A stretch of 64,000 bases of DNA from Hymenopus coronatus (Eukaryota; Arthropoda; Insecta; Mantodea; Hymenopodidae), in contig CM060881.1 in NCBI GenBank assembly GCA_030762935.1, positions 101,942,501 to 102,006,500 of the forward strand. Reading direction: 5' to 3'. A model generated the notes under the pieces. That model was not told where the DNA came from. It was given only the letters and a program-made list of their open reading frames with translations, and did no database searches. This document shows, piece after piece, positions 22,775 to 34,250 of the stretch; positions within the stretch are counted from its first letter, which is position 1; each line of letters starts with the position of its first letter. Both the position numbers and the translations under genes were made by a program.

Positions 22775-23598
22775 ACTTTCTCTATACGTACTATGTACAT
22801 AGTGCATAGAGAAGGTATTGTACTCCATCCAAAAATTTAATATCGAGATTTCACCGGAAATATATGTTTTAGGGTCCCCTGTATCCAAAAAAAGTATTTT
22901 CAGAAAAAGTTTCGTGTGCGTGTGTCTGTGATCACACGGACACACGGTAAAATACCAAACTTGGTATTTAAGTTTAGTATCTTCCAGGAATGCGACACGA
23001 AGATATTGAAAAAAATCCCCCACCCCAAACTACCCTATACATAGAATTTTTTTGCAAATTTTTATTTTCTAAAAAATGGCTCTAACAGTTTTGATTAAAA
23101 TATCGTATATTAAAGATATTTAGCTGACAAATAAAATGTATATTTTGAATTTTCTGGGAATAGCCTCTGAAGACTACTTTATTCTGGGTCAACTTTACAG
23201 AATTTTGCATAACTGCTAAACTGTAAGAGATGGACAAAAACTTACCAGACAAAAAATGTAGAGCACTTTAAAACACACAATTTATCTTATATACATTTTT
23301 TTCGTGGACTAGATTGTTTTTGAGATATTCCTTGTTTTTGGTTTCAGCTATAAAAATCTTATACTTTTCTTATACAGGACTTTGTGAATTCGTGTCCATA
23401 CAAACAAAGGAAGTTCAGTCACATAGCAACCAGCTTTTAACTATCACTATAACCTATGGTACTTCCTTATTTCGCTTCAACTTACAAGGAAGCAAGCAAT
23501 TTTTTCTCGATTAGCAGGAAGTAAATAGAAGCATCAGCTTTTTAAAAATAATTTATTGCAGAGATGTAGAGAAATTCATGTGAATGGAGCACATCAGC
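22775..23598 (-). mobile_element. TH element inserted inside a TH element; defines the ends
   Basis: 824 bp, from ACTTTCTCTATACGTACTA (hairpin end) to GGAGCACATCAGC (opposite end). It is flanked by T5 on the left and T6 on the right inside the outer copy. The hairpin is nearly complete (CTATGTACATAG core), the (GT)n tract is short, and the body is close to consensus, so it is one of the younger copies. Confidence 0.93.
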
Positions 23599-24039
23599 TT
23601 TTTTGTGTAGTAATCTTTTGCTATCTATTATGCTTTACCAGTTATGCAAAATTCAATAAAAATCATCCAGAATAAAGAGGTGTTTAGAGGCTATTCCTAG
23701 AAAATTCAGGATATACATTTTATTTGCCATAAAATATTTAGAGCCAGTTTTGAGAAAATCAACATTTTTGAACATTTCTCCATGTATTCGTTAGTTTGGG
23801 GTGCGGGGATTTTCTTGAAGACCTTCTTATCCCATTCTTGGAAGATACCAAACTTAAGTACCAAGTTTGGTACTTAACGATCTATTCGTTTTAGATCTAT
23901 GCTGTCCACAAACACTCACAGGCCGGGGGGGGGGGGGAGGAGGACCCAAAATGTATATTCCCAGTTAAATCTGGGTATCGAGTTTTTGGTGCAATACCTT
24001 CTGTATACACTATATCCGCATATGTGTTTAGAAAGTAAT

Positions 24040-24345
24040 ATCATATAAACTATTATATAAGTATATAATTTAAAATAACCATGGCAAAGAAACAAATAAA
24101 TTTATAATTAATACTTTTCCTCAAGTTCAGTTTTTCGTTACTTTCTCATATTCAAAATAAATCTTCTCCCACAAAAATGCTGCTAAAGGTATGTCAATTT
24201 TCCCAGCATTCTTTGGAATGCGTGCAGTGCACTAGTATATTGATATTTTCATATTGGTCTTAAGTTTACTTTAAAAAAACAATGAACATATTCCTAATAT
24301 GCTTTTTCTCAGCTTTTTCACTTTGAAGTACAAAATATCTTGTAA
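24040..24345. repeat. Direct repeat Q, right copy
   Basis: Second copy of the 290-bp Q sequence, starting immediately after the hairpin end of the outer TH copy. It is diverged from the left copy by many substitutions and several indels, including an insertion near 24180-24195. Confidence 0.75.
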
Positions 24346-24659
24346 ATCGCATCAGTTATTGGAACACTGCAATCAAACCTTTTGTTACAAAGTTACAATG
24401 GACTTTAGTTTTAAGGAATGACACTTTGGGCAGGATATCTATCGAGCTTGTGGATTTTGCTAATTAAATTAATATAAATTGCTTAATAGATTCAGAATTA
24501 CATTACATATATTTTTTTTAAATTTGGTATAAAACTCTATTATTGTAGTAATGCCTGTACAAAAACCAATCTATCGCTTCGGTGTCTCCTTACATTTAGC
24601 AATTTTAATTGACATCACATGAATATTTTAAGTATTCCCCATCTCAAAACACTCTTTGA
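24346..24659. other. Unassigned AT-rich DNA
   Basis: Nothing supported. Confidence 0.5.
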
Positions 24660-24925
24660 ATGAATTTGTCAAAATGGCTAAATATTTAGATCAAAATAAA
24701 TATTTTAAAATGCTTATATTGCACATGAAAAATATATCTTGAATTTTCTGTGACTAGCCTCTGAAGTCCTCTTCATTCAGGATTACTTTTGGGTAGCTGG
24801 AAAACCGCAGGAGATAGACAAAATCTTAATGTATTAAAATACACAGTTTCCGAGATTCCTGTTATTGGTTTCACTTTTAAATACATTTTCCTCAAATGAA
24901 ATTCGTTATAGTTATTCTTACAAAT
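24660..24925 (-). mobile_element. TH element, central fragment
   Basis: Only the middle is present, from 'tcaaaatggctaaa' through 'cttgaattttctgtgactagcctctgaag' and 'gagatagacaaaatctta' to 'ttattggtttcac'. Both ends are missing. Confidence 0.7.
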
Positions 24926-25089
24926 ATATAAAAACAACACTTAGTGACAGAAGAAAAAATGCAATAAAGGCATTTATGCAAACATTTACATGGATTAACT
25001 TGAAACAGTTAGAAGAATCGGTATTTTTATGAACAATTTGTTGAAGAATGGTCTGAGTAAGTCATGTAAAAGTAACACATTAGTTTTTT

Positions 25090-25880
25090 ACTTTCTCTAC
25101 ACCTACTATGTACATAGTGTATAGAGAAGGTATTGTATTGCTACCCAAAAATTCGATACCGAGATTTCACAGGAAATACATGTTTTGGGGCCCCTGAATC
25201 TAAAAAAAACATTTTTACAAAAATATCCGTGTGTGTGTGTGTGTGTGTGTGTGCGCGTCTGTGTGTCTGTGGACAGCATAGCTCAAAAACGAACAGTCCG
25301 TTAAAAACCAAATTTGGTATCTTTCAAGGATGCGATACAAAGATTTTCATGAAAATATCCCCACCCCCAACTACCCTTTACATGGAACATTTTTCGAAAA
25401 TTGTTATTTTCCAAAAATTGGCTCTAATGATTTTGATTAAAATATCCTATATCACAGGTATTTACCTGACAAATAAAATGTATATCTTGAATTTTCTGGA
25501 AATACCTCTGAAGACTACTTTATTCTGAATGAATTTTACGGAATTTTTCATAACTACTAAACCGTAAGAGATAGATAAAAGCTAACTATACAGAAAATGT
25601 AGAACGCATTAAAACACACAAGTTAATGTTATACACATTTTTTTCGTGGAAGTGATCGTTTTTAATGTATTCGTTGCTTTTTGGTTTCAGCTTTGAAAAA
25701 CTTATACTTTTTTCATACAGGAATTTGTCAACTCTTATCCATACATACACAGGTAGCAAGTAATAAAACTATTTCTGCTTATTTTTTCTCTATTAGCATG
25801 AAGTAAATAGAAGCATAAGCTTTTTAACAAGAGAATGTTACACAGATGTATAGAAAGTCATGTGAATGGAACACATCAGA
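25090..25880 (-). mobile_element. TH element, full length, young
   Basis: Starts at ACTTTCTCTACACCTACTA after a T6 run (25084-25089) and ends at GGAACACATCAGA before T9. The terminal hairpin is near perfect (CTATGTACATAG core, stem extended by TAGAGAAGG). It has a (GT)n tract of about 11 units (25229-25252) and loses about 50 bp in the 5' body ('agcaacc...' block). Confidence 0.92.
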
Positions 25881-27269
25881 TTTTTTTTTGTATTTTTATT
25901 GTCTGTACAAATAATTATGATTATTAATTTTAAAAATCGTCATATGAGTTTACTATACGAAGCTTTTATTTTGAATTTAATTTCAATATTTTCCATACTG
26001 GACCAAACCAATATGTTCTTCATATTCGATATTTTTCTCCGAAAATGTTTTTCACTGACAAACGATGTTCATTTACAGACCTCAAAACTGAAAGTGTCGG
26101 GGAGCGGAAGTGCTTTCTCCGTTACTAAGAGGTTCTTGAAGCCTGCAAAGGAAATAAAAGAGGAAAGGAAGAACAGAGAAAGAAACACCCCATTTCTTAT
26201 GCCGCGCGTGATAAAGGGGTTAACACTTATAAAACACTGTAAAGTAGTTTCTGAATTGATCCCCTTTTAAACCATTTCCTTTTATCAGATCCTGTAGCTA
26301 TTAGCAAAACATAACTTACGTATATAACATTACGATTGCTATTTCTTTCAACTAAAATAATTGTAATTGTATTAAAGGAAGAGAATAACACTTTTTTTAT
26401 TTAGTATGTTTGCAGAACTTAAGAGCAGTGTTTAGTAATAATAAATCACTATTTTATGCAATATAAGACGAATATACATTTTAACCCATATTGTGAATTG
26501 TTTTTTAAGAATTACAATACATATAATTTCTTTTTCATGTGTAAAAATGCTAGGAATAGATTGCCAATTTTTTCAAGATGAATTTAGTTTACGTAAAAAA
26601 TATGAAATGTAATTATAATGAGAACATTAATTAATAATTTAGTGTTTTGAAGGACAAATGTTTGAGTTACTACCTGTCTGACGAAAGAGTGCAGTTAGGG
26701 AGGTCGGTGATGTAGCATGGCACGGCTTAGAACCGTCAGAGAAGGCGGGAATATAGTGCACTAGTCTGAGCTTAGCGTAATAGGAATAATCTAAACGATC
26801 CACAACAGGTTTTCTATTGTTTTCTTAATCACTAACGAATATTAATTTTCTACTTTGTGAGCGCATGACTAGGCGAGGCGGTGTTTGCATTTTGACTTTA
26901 TTCGAACCCGTCCTCTTTGAGAGACTCAACTGTTGCATTTCAGTATTGCCGAACTGTACAGGGCATGCACCGGTAGTGATGTATTCTTATCCGTTTGTGT
27001 TTATGCAAGCTTCCACTCGTTGCCATCTGCATTCACTCTTCAGGCAGATAATACCATATATACTTTTCTTATAAGAAATTCAATACCCATCACTTTTAGC
27101 CTTACAATATTCTTCCATTTAATTCATCAATTCTGTAGCATTGTTATTTAAGATGTATTTAATTTAACACAAACACACACACACACATGCACAAAGAGTT
27201 TTAAGCGGCCACCAAATGGTCTCTCAGCTCCCCATATTTTTTATTTCAGCAGCAGAAGTACTATTTTCC
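25881..27269. other. Unassigned AT-rich DNA
   Basis: A 134-codon frame at 25866-26270 begins inside the TH end and has no recognisable domain; its second half is Lys/Arg/Glu-rich. A GC-richer patch at 26690-27020 contains only short frames. Confidence 0.4.
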
Positions 27270-27560
27270 GTCCAAATACTAAGCATGAAAATAACACTGA
27301 AATACATGTTTTAATGTATCTTAATATAAGAATGTTGTAAAAAGCTAAATCCACAGTGAACAGCATAACAGTGTTTTCCAGAATGTTTAAGACAAAACCT
27401 TAAATCCAAACTGTGACACTTTACATGGAAGAAGGTTGTAGTAGTTTTAATTAAAATATCATTCTTTAAACACATTATGGTGACAAATAAGATGTATATC
27501 GTTTCGAATTTTCAGAGAAATCCAGTGAGATCTTCTTTTCGCCTGCTAAGTCATAATATT
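27270..27560 (-). mobile_element. TH element, degenerate fragment
   Basis: Weak but ordered matches: 'tacatgtttta', 'actttacatggaag', 'ttttaattaaaatatc', 'tgacaaataagatgtatat' and 'aatccagtgagatcttcttt'. Confidence 0.5.
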
Positions 27561-28089
27561 GATTCTCGTGGTATTATAAGGTGTGGAATTTCAGAGGAGC
27601 AAAAACGATCCGTTTTATAAAGATTTGATTATAGCTCCTGGAACTGATTCCCCTACAAAGAAATACTACTAAAACTGCTTTTAAATGTTTGCTTTATTAA
27701 CATAAAGTATAGGAATACTCTTTTAAAATAGTTTATACAAATTTAATAGGGTTTAACACCTTTCTTTACAGCGTCGGTCAACAGGTAGTGGACAAGATTC
27801 TCAGACACAATGTTATTTATTATTTTTTTCTCAGAATGTCAGTTTTTCCACATAGAAAAATCTTATATTTATCTTAATATTTTTACTGTATCTACCACGT
27901 ACATAGGAAGATGCACTTCTTCGAAATGTTGGTATCAAGCCAAGTTTTTCCTGGTTAGAAGCCCGAGAAGATTTTGAATTAAATCGTCGCCAGGAAAGCT
28001 TCAGTTCTTATTTTAGCTCTTTATTTCTTCCACAAATTGATTACAATGAGAATCTGCTCACAAATTACGATCTCTCGTAACAATTTTGC
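27561..28089. other. Unassigned DNA
   Basis: A possible hairpin-end scrap (27890-27935) is too short to call. Confidence 0.4.
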
Positions 28090-28450
28090 TGTATATTTCT
28101 TTTCGACGTCGCTGCAGAGATGATACAGCTCTCTTCAAAATTCCGGTCCAACTCACTCAACTATTGCGCGCCCAGTAAAACTGGGCAAAGCTTCGTTGCA
28201 CTTTTAAACTTGTTGGTCACGTCAATGGAAGCTTCTAGCAACAGTTGCACGTGTAAAATCACCAAAACTGTCACCAACTCATACAGGCGAAACAATGCAC
28301 GGCTTTGACGTCAAAGAACGTTTCGTTTCTACTCGCATAGGTGTAAAACTCACAGCTGCGATGTCAAAAGTACCAGCCACTGCACAGGTGTCTACTAACG
28401 CACGTGTTACAATATGTGCCAACAATCAGTTATGACTTTCGAAGCAATCG
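28090..28450. other. GC-richer, CpG-containing block of unknown nature
   Basis: Contrasts sharply with its AT-rich neighbours and holds TGACGTCA-like (28308-28314), CACGTG-like and CACGTC motifs. A 62-codon plus frame (28120-28308) is Ser/Thr-rich without a motif. It could be a decayed exon or regulatory block. Confidence 0.3.
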
Positions 28451-28489
28451 TATACATACGTTCGACGATTATGGTCACATGGTGCAGTC

Positions 28490-29294
28490 ACGGTATTGTT
28501 TTCCGTAAAAAAAAAATGGTGTCGAGATTTCACCGTATATATATTGAATTCCCTTGATAAAACAATTTAAAAAAAAAGTCCCTGTGTGTTTCTGATTAAC
28601 ATAATTGAAAAATAAAAAGTCCAAAAATTACCATTATCCAAATTATATTTAAATTCAGAATATTTAAGAATGAGCGACGAAGATTTTGAAGAACATCCTG
28701 CAACCCCAAAGTACCTTTTACTGGAAACTATTTAATTATTTTCTATTTTTTTATAATTGGCTGAAACGTTTTCGTTTAAAGTTCCGTACGTTTAAGATAT
28801 TTTCATAATGAATAAGATGTATATTTCTGGGATTAGCCTTTAAAGCTATCGTCATTTTTGATCACTTTTGAATAAATTGTAAACTGTAGGAGATAGAAAA
28901 AGGCTTAGTGTAAAAAACTGCAGATCCCTTTAAAACACACAACTTATACGGAATGCAATTTTTAGTGCAGTTATCCATTTATGATATACCCCTTGATGTA
29001 GGTTTCAATTTTGCAATACGTAAACTTTGCTTAAATGTGAAGTCTTTATTTATTTTTCTTTCTCCTTGTCAAGCAAAGAAGAAGCTATTTCAAAGCCATC
29101 ACATAGCAATGGGCGTTGGAAGAATTTGACTATCGCTTTGGCTTGTTGCATTTCTCTGTTCCTCTTGTAAATGTAATAAATTTAATGTTTCTAATGTTTA
29201 TCCTTATAAGTGTAAATTAGTTAAGAGGAAGGGTTTTGTCAGAATAATTTATTGCAGCTTAAGTGGAGAAAGTTTTGTGGATAAACAGATCAGA
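28490..29294 (-). mobile_element. TH element, near full length, old
   Basis: Begins at 'gtgtcgagatttcaccg', just inside a lost hairpin. It keeps a remnant microsatellite 'cctgtgtgtttctg' and the whole body, and ends at '...gtggataaacagatcaga'. Strongly diverged. Confidence 0.8.
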
Positions 29295-29678
29295 TTGTTT
29301 CATAAATATTTTGCCTAAACCTTATTATTCTGAAGTGAAATTTTCCAAATGGTTTAGTCCTAATGAACTTTCCCTAAATGCTTATAAAGCCTAGTAATTC
29401 TGCGACAGATATTTGAATACGACGAGGTATTCGGTGACTTGAATTATTATTGCCTCTTTGTCGTTGCATGAGCGATGAGTCATATTTTTAGGGCGTGGCA
29501 ACAGAGATCTGTCAAAACAAGACTACTTCCGACGAAATTCTTGAGAGATGTAATGAAAGCTAACTACTGGTTTGTTGTTATTCCTTTGCCCAGGCGTCAC
29601 CAACTCGCTGGACTTTGTTCTTGAGCAATAAAAACAGTTCTTTACATGCAAAGGGTGCACGCACGAGTCGCCCTCAGT

Positions 29679-29945
29679 GGTGTAATGGTTACCAACTAAC
29701 TTTATATACTCAAGGTCGCGGGTTCAAACCCGGCGGTGAACGATGAATTTTTTCGGGTGTAAAAATCCTTAGCATTGTTTTCTCCGGAAAGTAAGTAGTC
29801 CCATGCCGTAGATTTACGGCACGTAAAATAACCACAAACCCGATAAGAGAAGAGACCTCTGAGCAAAATTTAGAATGTTTCACGCCCAATTTAGAGTGGA
29901 CGCTGAGAACCATAGTAGTTAAATAGCGTCCATAAATAACACTCC
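29679..29945 (+). mobile_element. SINE family A copy 1
   Basis: The tRNA-like head is 'ccctcagtggtgtaatgg...ggtcgcgggttcaaaccc', with an intact B box GGTTCAAACCC. Then come 'ttttttcgggtgtaaaaatcctt', a central 'gtagatttacggcacgtaaaa' block and the tail 'gagcaaaattt...gacgctgagaacca...gcgtccataaataacact'. The family is transcribed by RNA polymerase III and moved by a LINE in trans; it codes for nothing. A 84-codon minus ORF here is spurious. Confidence 0.85.
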
Positions 29946-30610
29946 ATTTTATTTTTTGTAGCACAGATGTGATCTGTTCAGTGTGTCGTGTGTCACTTTA
30001 CAATATCGGGAACAGAAAGCACTACAACTCACAGGCCATCGACTCCTACGCCATGTCAAAGAGGAATTTTTCTTATTACTTTTTCTACATAACATGTTAG
30101 TATGCTGAGAAGGTATTGCACTCTACTCAAAATTCAATACTGAGATTTCACCGGAAATACAGATTAAAGGGTCCCATGTATCTAAAAGAATCTTTTTAGA
30201 AAAAAGGACCGTATGTGTCCGTGTATCTGAACACGGAACAAAAACGAAAAGTTGGTAAAATATCAAACTTGGTATTTAATTTTCATGTATTTAAAGGATG
30301 CAACGCGAAGATTTGGAGAAAGTTTCCCCCCTCTAATCTCTTATCTCTTAACTATCGTTTATATGGAACCATTTTCGAAAATGTTGACATTCTCAAAAGT
30401 GACTAACGATTTTGATTAAAATACTAAATATATTTAAGTAACAAATAACATGTATATTTTGAATTTTCTGGGAACACCTCTGAAGAGTCTTCATTCTGGA
30501 TGAATGTTACTGGATTTTGCATAACTGGTAGACTGTGAGACATAGACAAAATCTTACTATACAAAAAATGTAGATCTCATTAAAACACACAGGTTACGTC
30601 ACACATTTTT

Positions 30611-30734
30611 ACTTTCTCCATACGCACTATGTACATAGTGTATAGAGAAAGTATTGCACTCTACCCAAAAATTCGATACCGAGATATATGTTTTAGGGTC
30701 CCCAATATCCAAAAAAAGCATTTTCACAAAAAGG

Positions 30735-30781
<47 letters not shown>

Positions 30782-31498
30782 GTGTGTGTCCGTGTGTCTG
30801 TGAACACGATAACTCAAAAACGAAAAGTCGGTAAAATACCAAACTTGGTATTTAAGTTTAGTATCTTCCAGGGATGCGACACGAAGATTATGATTAAAAT
30901 CCCCCCAACCCCAACTACCTTTACATGGAACTTTTTTCGAAAATTTTGATTTTCTAAAAGATGGCTATGACGATTTTGATTAAAATTTCGGATATTAAAC
31001 ATATTTACCTCACAAATAAAATGTATATCTTGAATTTTCTGGGAATAGCTTCTGAAGAGTAGCTTATTCTGGATGAATTTTACTAACTTTTGAATAACTG
31101 CTAAACCGTAAGAGATGGACAAAAATTTAGTACACAAAAATATAGAGCACATTAAAACGCACAATTTATGTTATATACATTTTTTCGTGGAGTTCGTCGT
31201 TTTTGTGACATTCCTTATTTTTGGTTTCTGCTATGAAAAACGTATACTTTTCTCATACAGGAACTTGTCAACTCCTATCCATATACACAAAGGAACTTCA
31301 TTGACATAGCAACCAGCTTTCGACTATCATTTTAACTTACGGTTGTCCCTTATTTCGCTTCTATTTACAAGGAAGCGAGTAATTAGACTATTTCTGCCAT
31401 TTTTGTCTGATTAGCATAAAGTAAATAGAAGTATAAGCTTTTTAAGAATTATTTGTTGCAGGGATATGGAGAAAATCATGTGAATGGTACACATCAGA
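30611..31498 (-). mobile_element. TH element, full length, in head-to-tail tandem
   Basis: 888 bp from ACTTTCTCCATACGCACTA to GGTACACATCAGA. The hairpin is nearly perfect around CACTATGTACATAGTG, followed by the longest (GT)n tract of the family (30738-30778, about 20 units) and a complete body. It is one of the best copies for building a consensus. Confidence 0.95.
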
Positions 31499-31503
31499 TT
31501 TTT

Positions 31504-32304
31504 ACTTTCTCTATACTCACTATGTACATAGTGAATAGAGAATGTATTGCACTCCACCAAAAAATTCGATACCGAGATTTCACCGGAAATATATGTTTTA
31601 GGGTCCTCTGTATTAAAAAAAAGTATTTTCAAAAAAAGGTCCGTGTGTGTGTGTGTGAGTGTGTCTGTGTGTGTGTGTCGGTGTGTCCGTGTGTCTGTGA
31701 ACACGCTAACTCAAAAACGATAAGTCGGTAAAATACCAAACTTGGTATTTAAGTTTAGTAACTTCCAGGGATGCGACACGAAGATTTTGAGAAAAATCCC
31801 CCCACTCCAAACTACCCTTTACATGAAACCTTTTTCGAATTTTTTTTCTAAAAAATGGCTCTAAAGATTTTGATTAAAAGTTATTTACCTGACAAATAAA
31901 ATGTATATCTTGAATTTTCTTGGAATAGCTTCTGAAGAGTAGCTTATTCTGGATGAATTTTTCATAACTACTAAACCGTAAGAGATGGACAAAAACTTAA
32001 CCCATAAAAATGTAGAGCACGTTAAAACACACAATTTATATGATATACATTTTTTTTCGTGGAGTTGGTCGTTTTTGACATATTCCTTTTTATTGGTTTC
32101 AGCTTTGAAAAACTTACACTTTTCTCATACAAACAAAGGAACATCAGTCACATGGCAACCAGCTTTTGGCTTTCACTTTAACCAATGGTACTCCCTTATT
32201 TCGGTCCTACTTACTATAAAGCAAGAAATAAATAAAAGATAAGCTTATTAACAATAATAATTTACAGAGATATAGAGAAAGTCATGCGAGTGTAACACAT
32301 GAGA
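31504..32304 (-). mobile_element. TH element, full length, second tandem copy
   Basis: 801 bp, separated from the previous copy only by the T-run 31499-31503. It has small body deletions (near 31876-31880 and around 32130) and ends at 'gtgtaacacatgaga' before the T8 run that rejoins the outer copy. Confidence 0.93.
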
Positions 32305-32395
32305 TTTTTTTTCAAGGAGTTGGCAATTTGAGAGATTTTCTAATTAGTGGTTTCAGTTTTAAAATACTTAAACACTTTTTTCATACGAAATTTAA

Positions 32396-32684
32396 AGGCG
32401 TGTTATTTATGGACGCTCTTTAACGGCTGTGGTTCTCAGCGTCCCATTCTATATTGGGCGTGAAAGACCGCTTAATTTTGCTCAGAGGCCTCTTTATCAG
32501 CCTTGAGGTTCTTTTACGTGCCGTAAATCTACGACTCGGGATGAAAGGCTTTACTTCCTTTCGGAAGGAAGCGATGCTAAGAATTTTTACGCCGAAAAAA
32601 TCCATTGTCCTCCGCCGGTTTGAACTCGTGACCTTGGGTATATGAAGTCAACATGGTAACCATCACACCACGGAGGGCGACTTT
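32396..32684 (-). mobile_element. SINE family A copy 2, with target-site duplication
   Basis: Complete SINE in minus orientation, with the tRNA-like head at the right ('ccctccgtggtgtgatggttacc' on the minus strand). Flanks 'tttttcatacgaaattt' (32377-32393) and 'tttttcatacgagaattt' (32684-32701) are near-identical, as expected for a target-primed insertion. It lies within the outer TH copy and so postdates it. Confidence 0.9.
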
Positions 32685-32951
32685 TTCATACGAGAATTTG
32701 TAACTGCCTGGCAATGCAAAAAAAAAAAAAAAAAAAGGGATTTCAATTTCAACCGCATGGCAACCAGTTTTTGACAGATCTGTCTATCGCTTCAGCCTAG
32801 TGTTCTCTCTTTGTTTACAAGCATGCATGCAATAAGATCGTTTTCTGTTAAAGTTAATCTCGTATAGCATGTAATAAAAATAATAATAATAATAGTAATA
32901 ATAATAGTAATATTAATAACAATAATTCGTTACAGAATATATCAAATGTTT

Positions 32952-33804
32952 ACTTTTTCTATTCCTACTATGTACATAGTGTACAGAGAAGGTATGGTAT
33001 TCCACCCAAAATCCATACCGTGATTTCACTGGAATTGTATGTTTTGAGGTCCTCTGTGTCCAAAAGAGCATTTTAAGAAAAAGGTCCAGGTGTGTTTGTG
33101 TGTGTATGTATATGGCTAGCATAGCTCAAAAACTAAAAGATATTTAAATATCAAACTTAGTATTGGTATTAGCATCCTCCAAGGATGCGACACGACGATT
33201 TTAAAGAAAATCTCCCCACTTCAAACTACGCTGTACATGGAATAATTTTTGAAATTTTTTTCCTCAGAAATGGCTCTAACGATTTTGATTAAAGATTTCA
33301 TTAAAAGACCTATTTACATCACAGATAAAATTTATTTCTTGAATTTCCTGGGAATACCTTCTGAAGATATGTTCCTTCTGAATACATTATTCTGAATGTT
33401 GCATAACTAGTACACCGTAAGAAATAAACAAAAAATTACCACACAAAAATGACCTGGTCAAAACACACAATTTATATCATATGAATTTTTGTTGTAGAGT
33501 TGACAGTTTCCAAGATATTTCTTGTTATTGGTTTCTATACTTTTCTCAGACAGGAAGTGTCGATTTTTCTTTTCTGCTCCTGGACAAGCAAAAAAAGTTT
33601 TAATGACAATCGCATGATAGCTTTCAAACATTTGACTCTTCCTTTAGCATAGCGCATTCCCTTAGTTCCCTTTTACTTATACGAAACGAAGTAATAAATA
33701 CATTCTGCAAATACATTCTCAATTAACATAGTGTAAAAAAAAAAATAATAATGTTATGTAAGAAGTGTGCATAACAGTTAGAGATAGTCATGTAACACAT
33801 GATA
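32952..33804 (-). mobile_element. TH element, full length
   Basis: From ACTTTTTCTATTCCTACTA through the CTATGTACATAG hairpin, a short (GT)n tract (33091-33106) and the body to 'gtcatgtaacacatgata' before T7. It follows the outer copy of the previous complex in the same orientation. Confidence 0.88.
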
Positions 33805-34024
33805 TTTTTTTATATTGCAGTCACAACACTTTAGTTGTGATTTTCTTCTTAATGGAAAGTCCTACCATTATGATTGGAATTTTTGTTCTAGTTACTAAAT
33901 AACAAGGAATTAAACATAATTATGAAAGAAAGTTATTTTATCTGTTACTGATGGTAATCTAATTATAGATGCTCATATTCCAACATGAAATATCAGTTTT
34001 TAATTATTTAGAATTTGTATTAAA

Positions 34025-34250
34025 ATTTTAATTTCTCTGTATAGAGATGCCATCGTATTCCATCAAAAACTTCGATATCGAGATTTCACCGTAAATTCAC
34101 GTTTTAGGATCCTCTGTATCCAAAACAAAGCTTTTCAGAAAAAGCCGTGTATTTGTCTGTTTGTCTTTGAACATGATAACTTAAAAAAAAAAAAAAATCA
34201 TTAAACAATTTTAAGTTTCTCAGCAAAAGTAACACAACCCTGGATGCGCT
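34025..34250 (-). mobile_element. TH element, hairpin-side fragment
   Basis: Reads 'tctctgtatagagatgcc', then 'ttcgatatcgagatttcaccg', 'ggatcctctgtatcc' and 'tttgtctgtttgtctttgaacatgataac'. It ends at 'cctggatgcg'. The stem is shortened and the body is absent. Confidence 0.75.

Larger units (their letters stand above)
22401..24037 (+). mobile_element. TH element interrupted by another TH element
   Basis: The outer copy reads from TTATGTGTTTTCCATTCACATGAA at 22401 to the T-run at 22770-22774. It resumes without loss after the inner copy at 23599 ('ttttttgtgtagtaatcttttgc') and runs to the hairpin end near 24037. In other copies this position reads as one T-run followed by GTGTGG, so the inner copy is a clean insertion. 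A run of 13 G at 23927-23939 sits in the tract that is CA-rich elsewhere. Confidence 0.9.
30078..32945 (-). mobile_element. Outer TH element hosting two TH insertions and a SINE
   Basis: Three separated pieces of one minus-strand copy: 30078-30610 (hairpin end to '...cacattttt'), 32305-32395 ('tttttttcaaggagttgg...' to 'ttcatacgaaatt') and 32685-32945 ('ttttcatacgagaatttg...' to 'acagaatatatc'). Read together they follow the TH consensus. The last piece has poly-A at 32720-32739 and an (AAT)-rich expansion at 32876-32926. The interruptions are two tandem TH copies and a SINE A copy. Confidence 0.85.

Noticed and set aside
22676..23023. 115-codon minus-strand ORF
   Set aside because: It spans the boundary between the outer and inner TH copies and the microsatellite; an accident of nesting.
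22105..24345. The Q-TH-Q arrangement as an LTR retrotransposon
   Set aside because: Q lacks TG...CA ends, no primer-binding site, polypurine tract or gag-pol frame lies between, and the interior is made of TH elements.
25866..26270. 134-codon plus ORF, the longest in the window
   Set aside because: It begins in the TH end, has hydrophobic low-complexity sequence followed by a Lys-rich part, and shows no recognisable domain; not called as a gene.
30599..31731. ORFs of 72-116 codons with (CV)n, (HT)n or (TH)n runs across TH copies
   Set aside because: They are translations of the (GT)n/(CA)n tract and conserved repeat body. Equivalent frames in other copies are not preserved, so the element is treated as non-coding.
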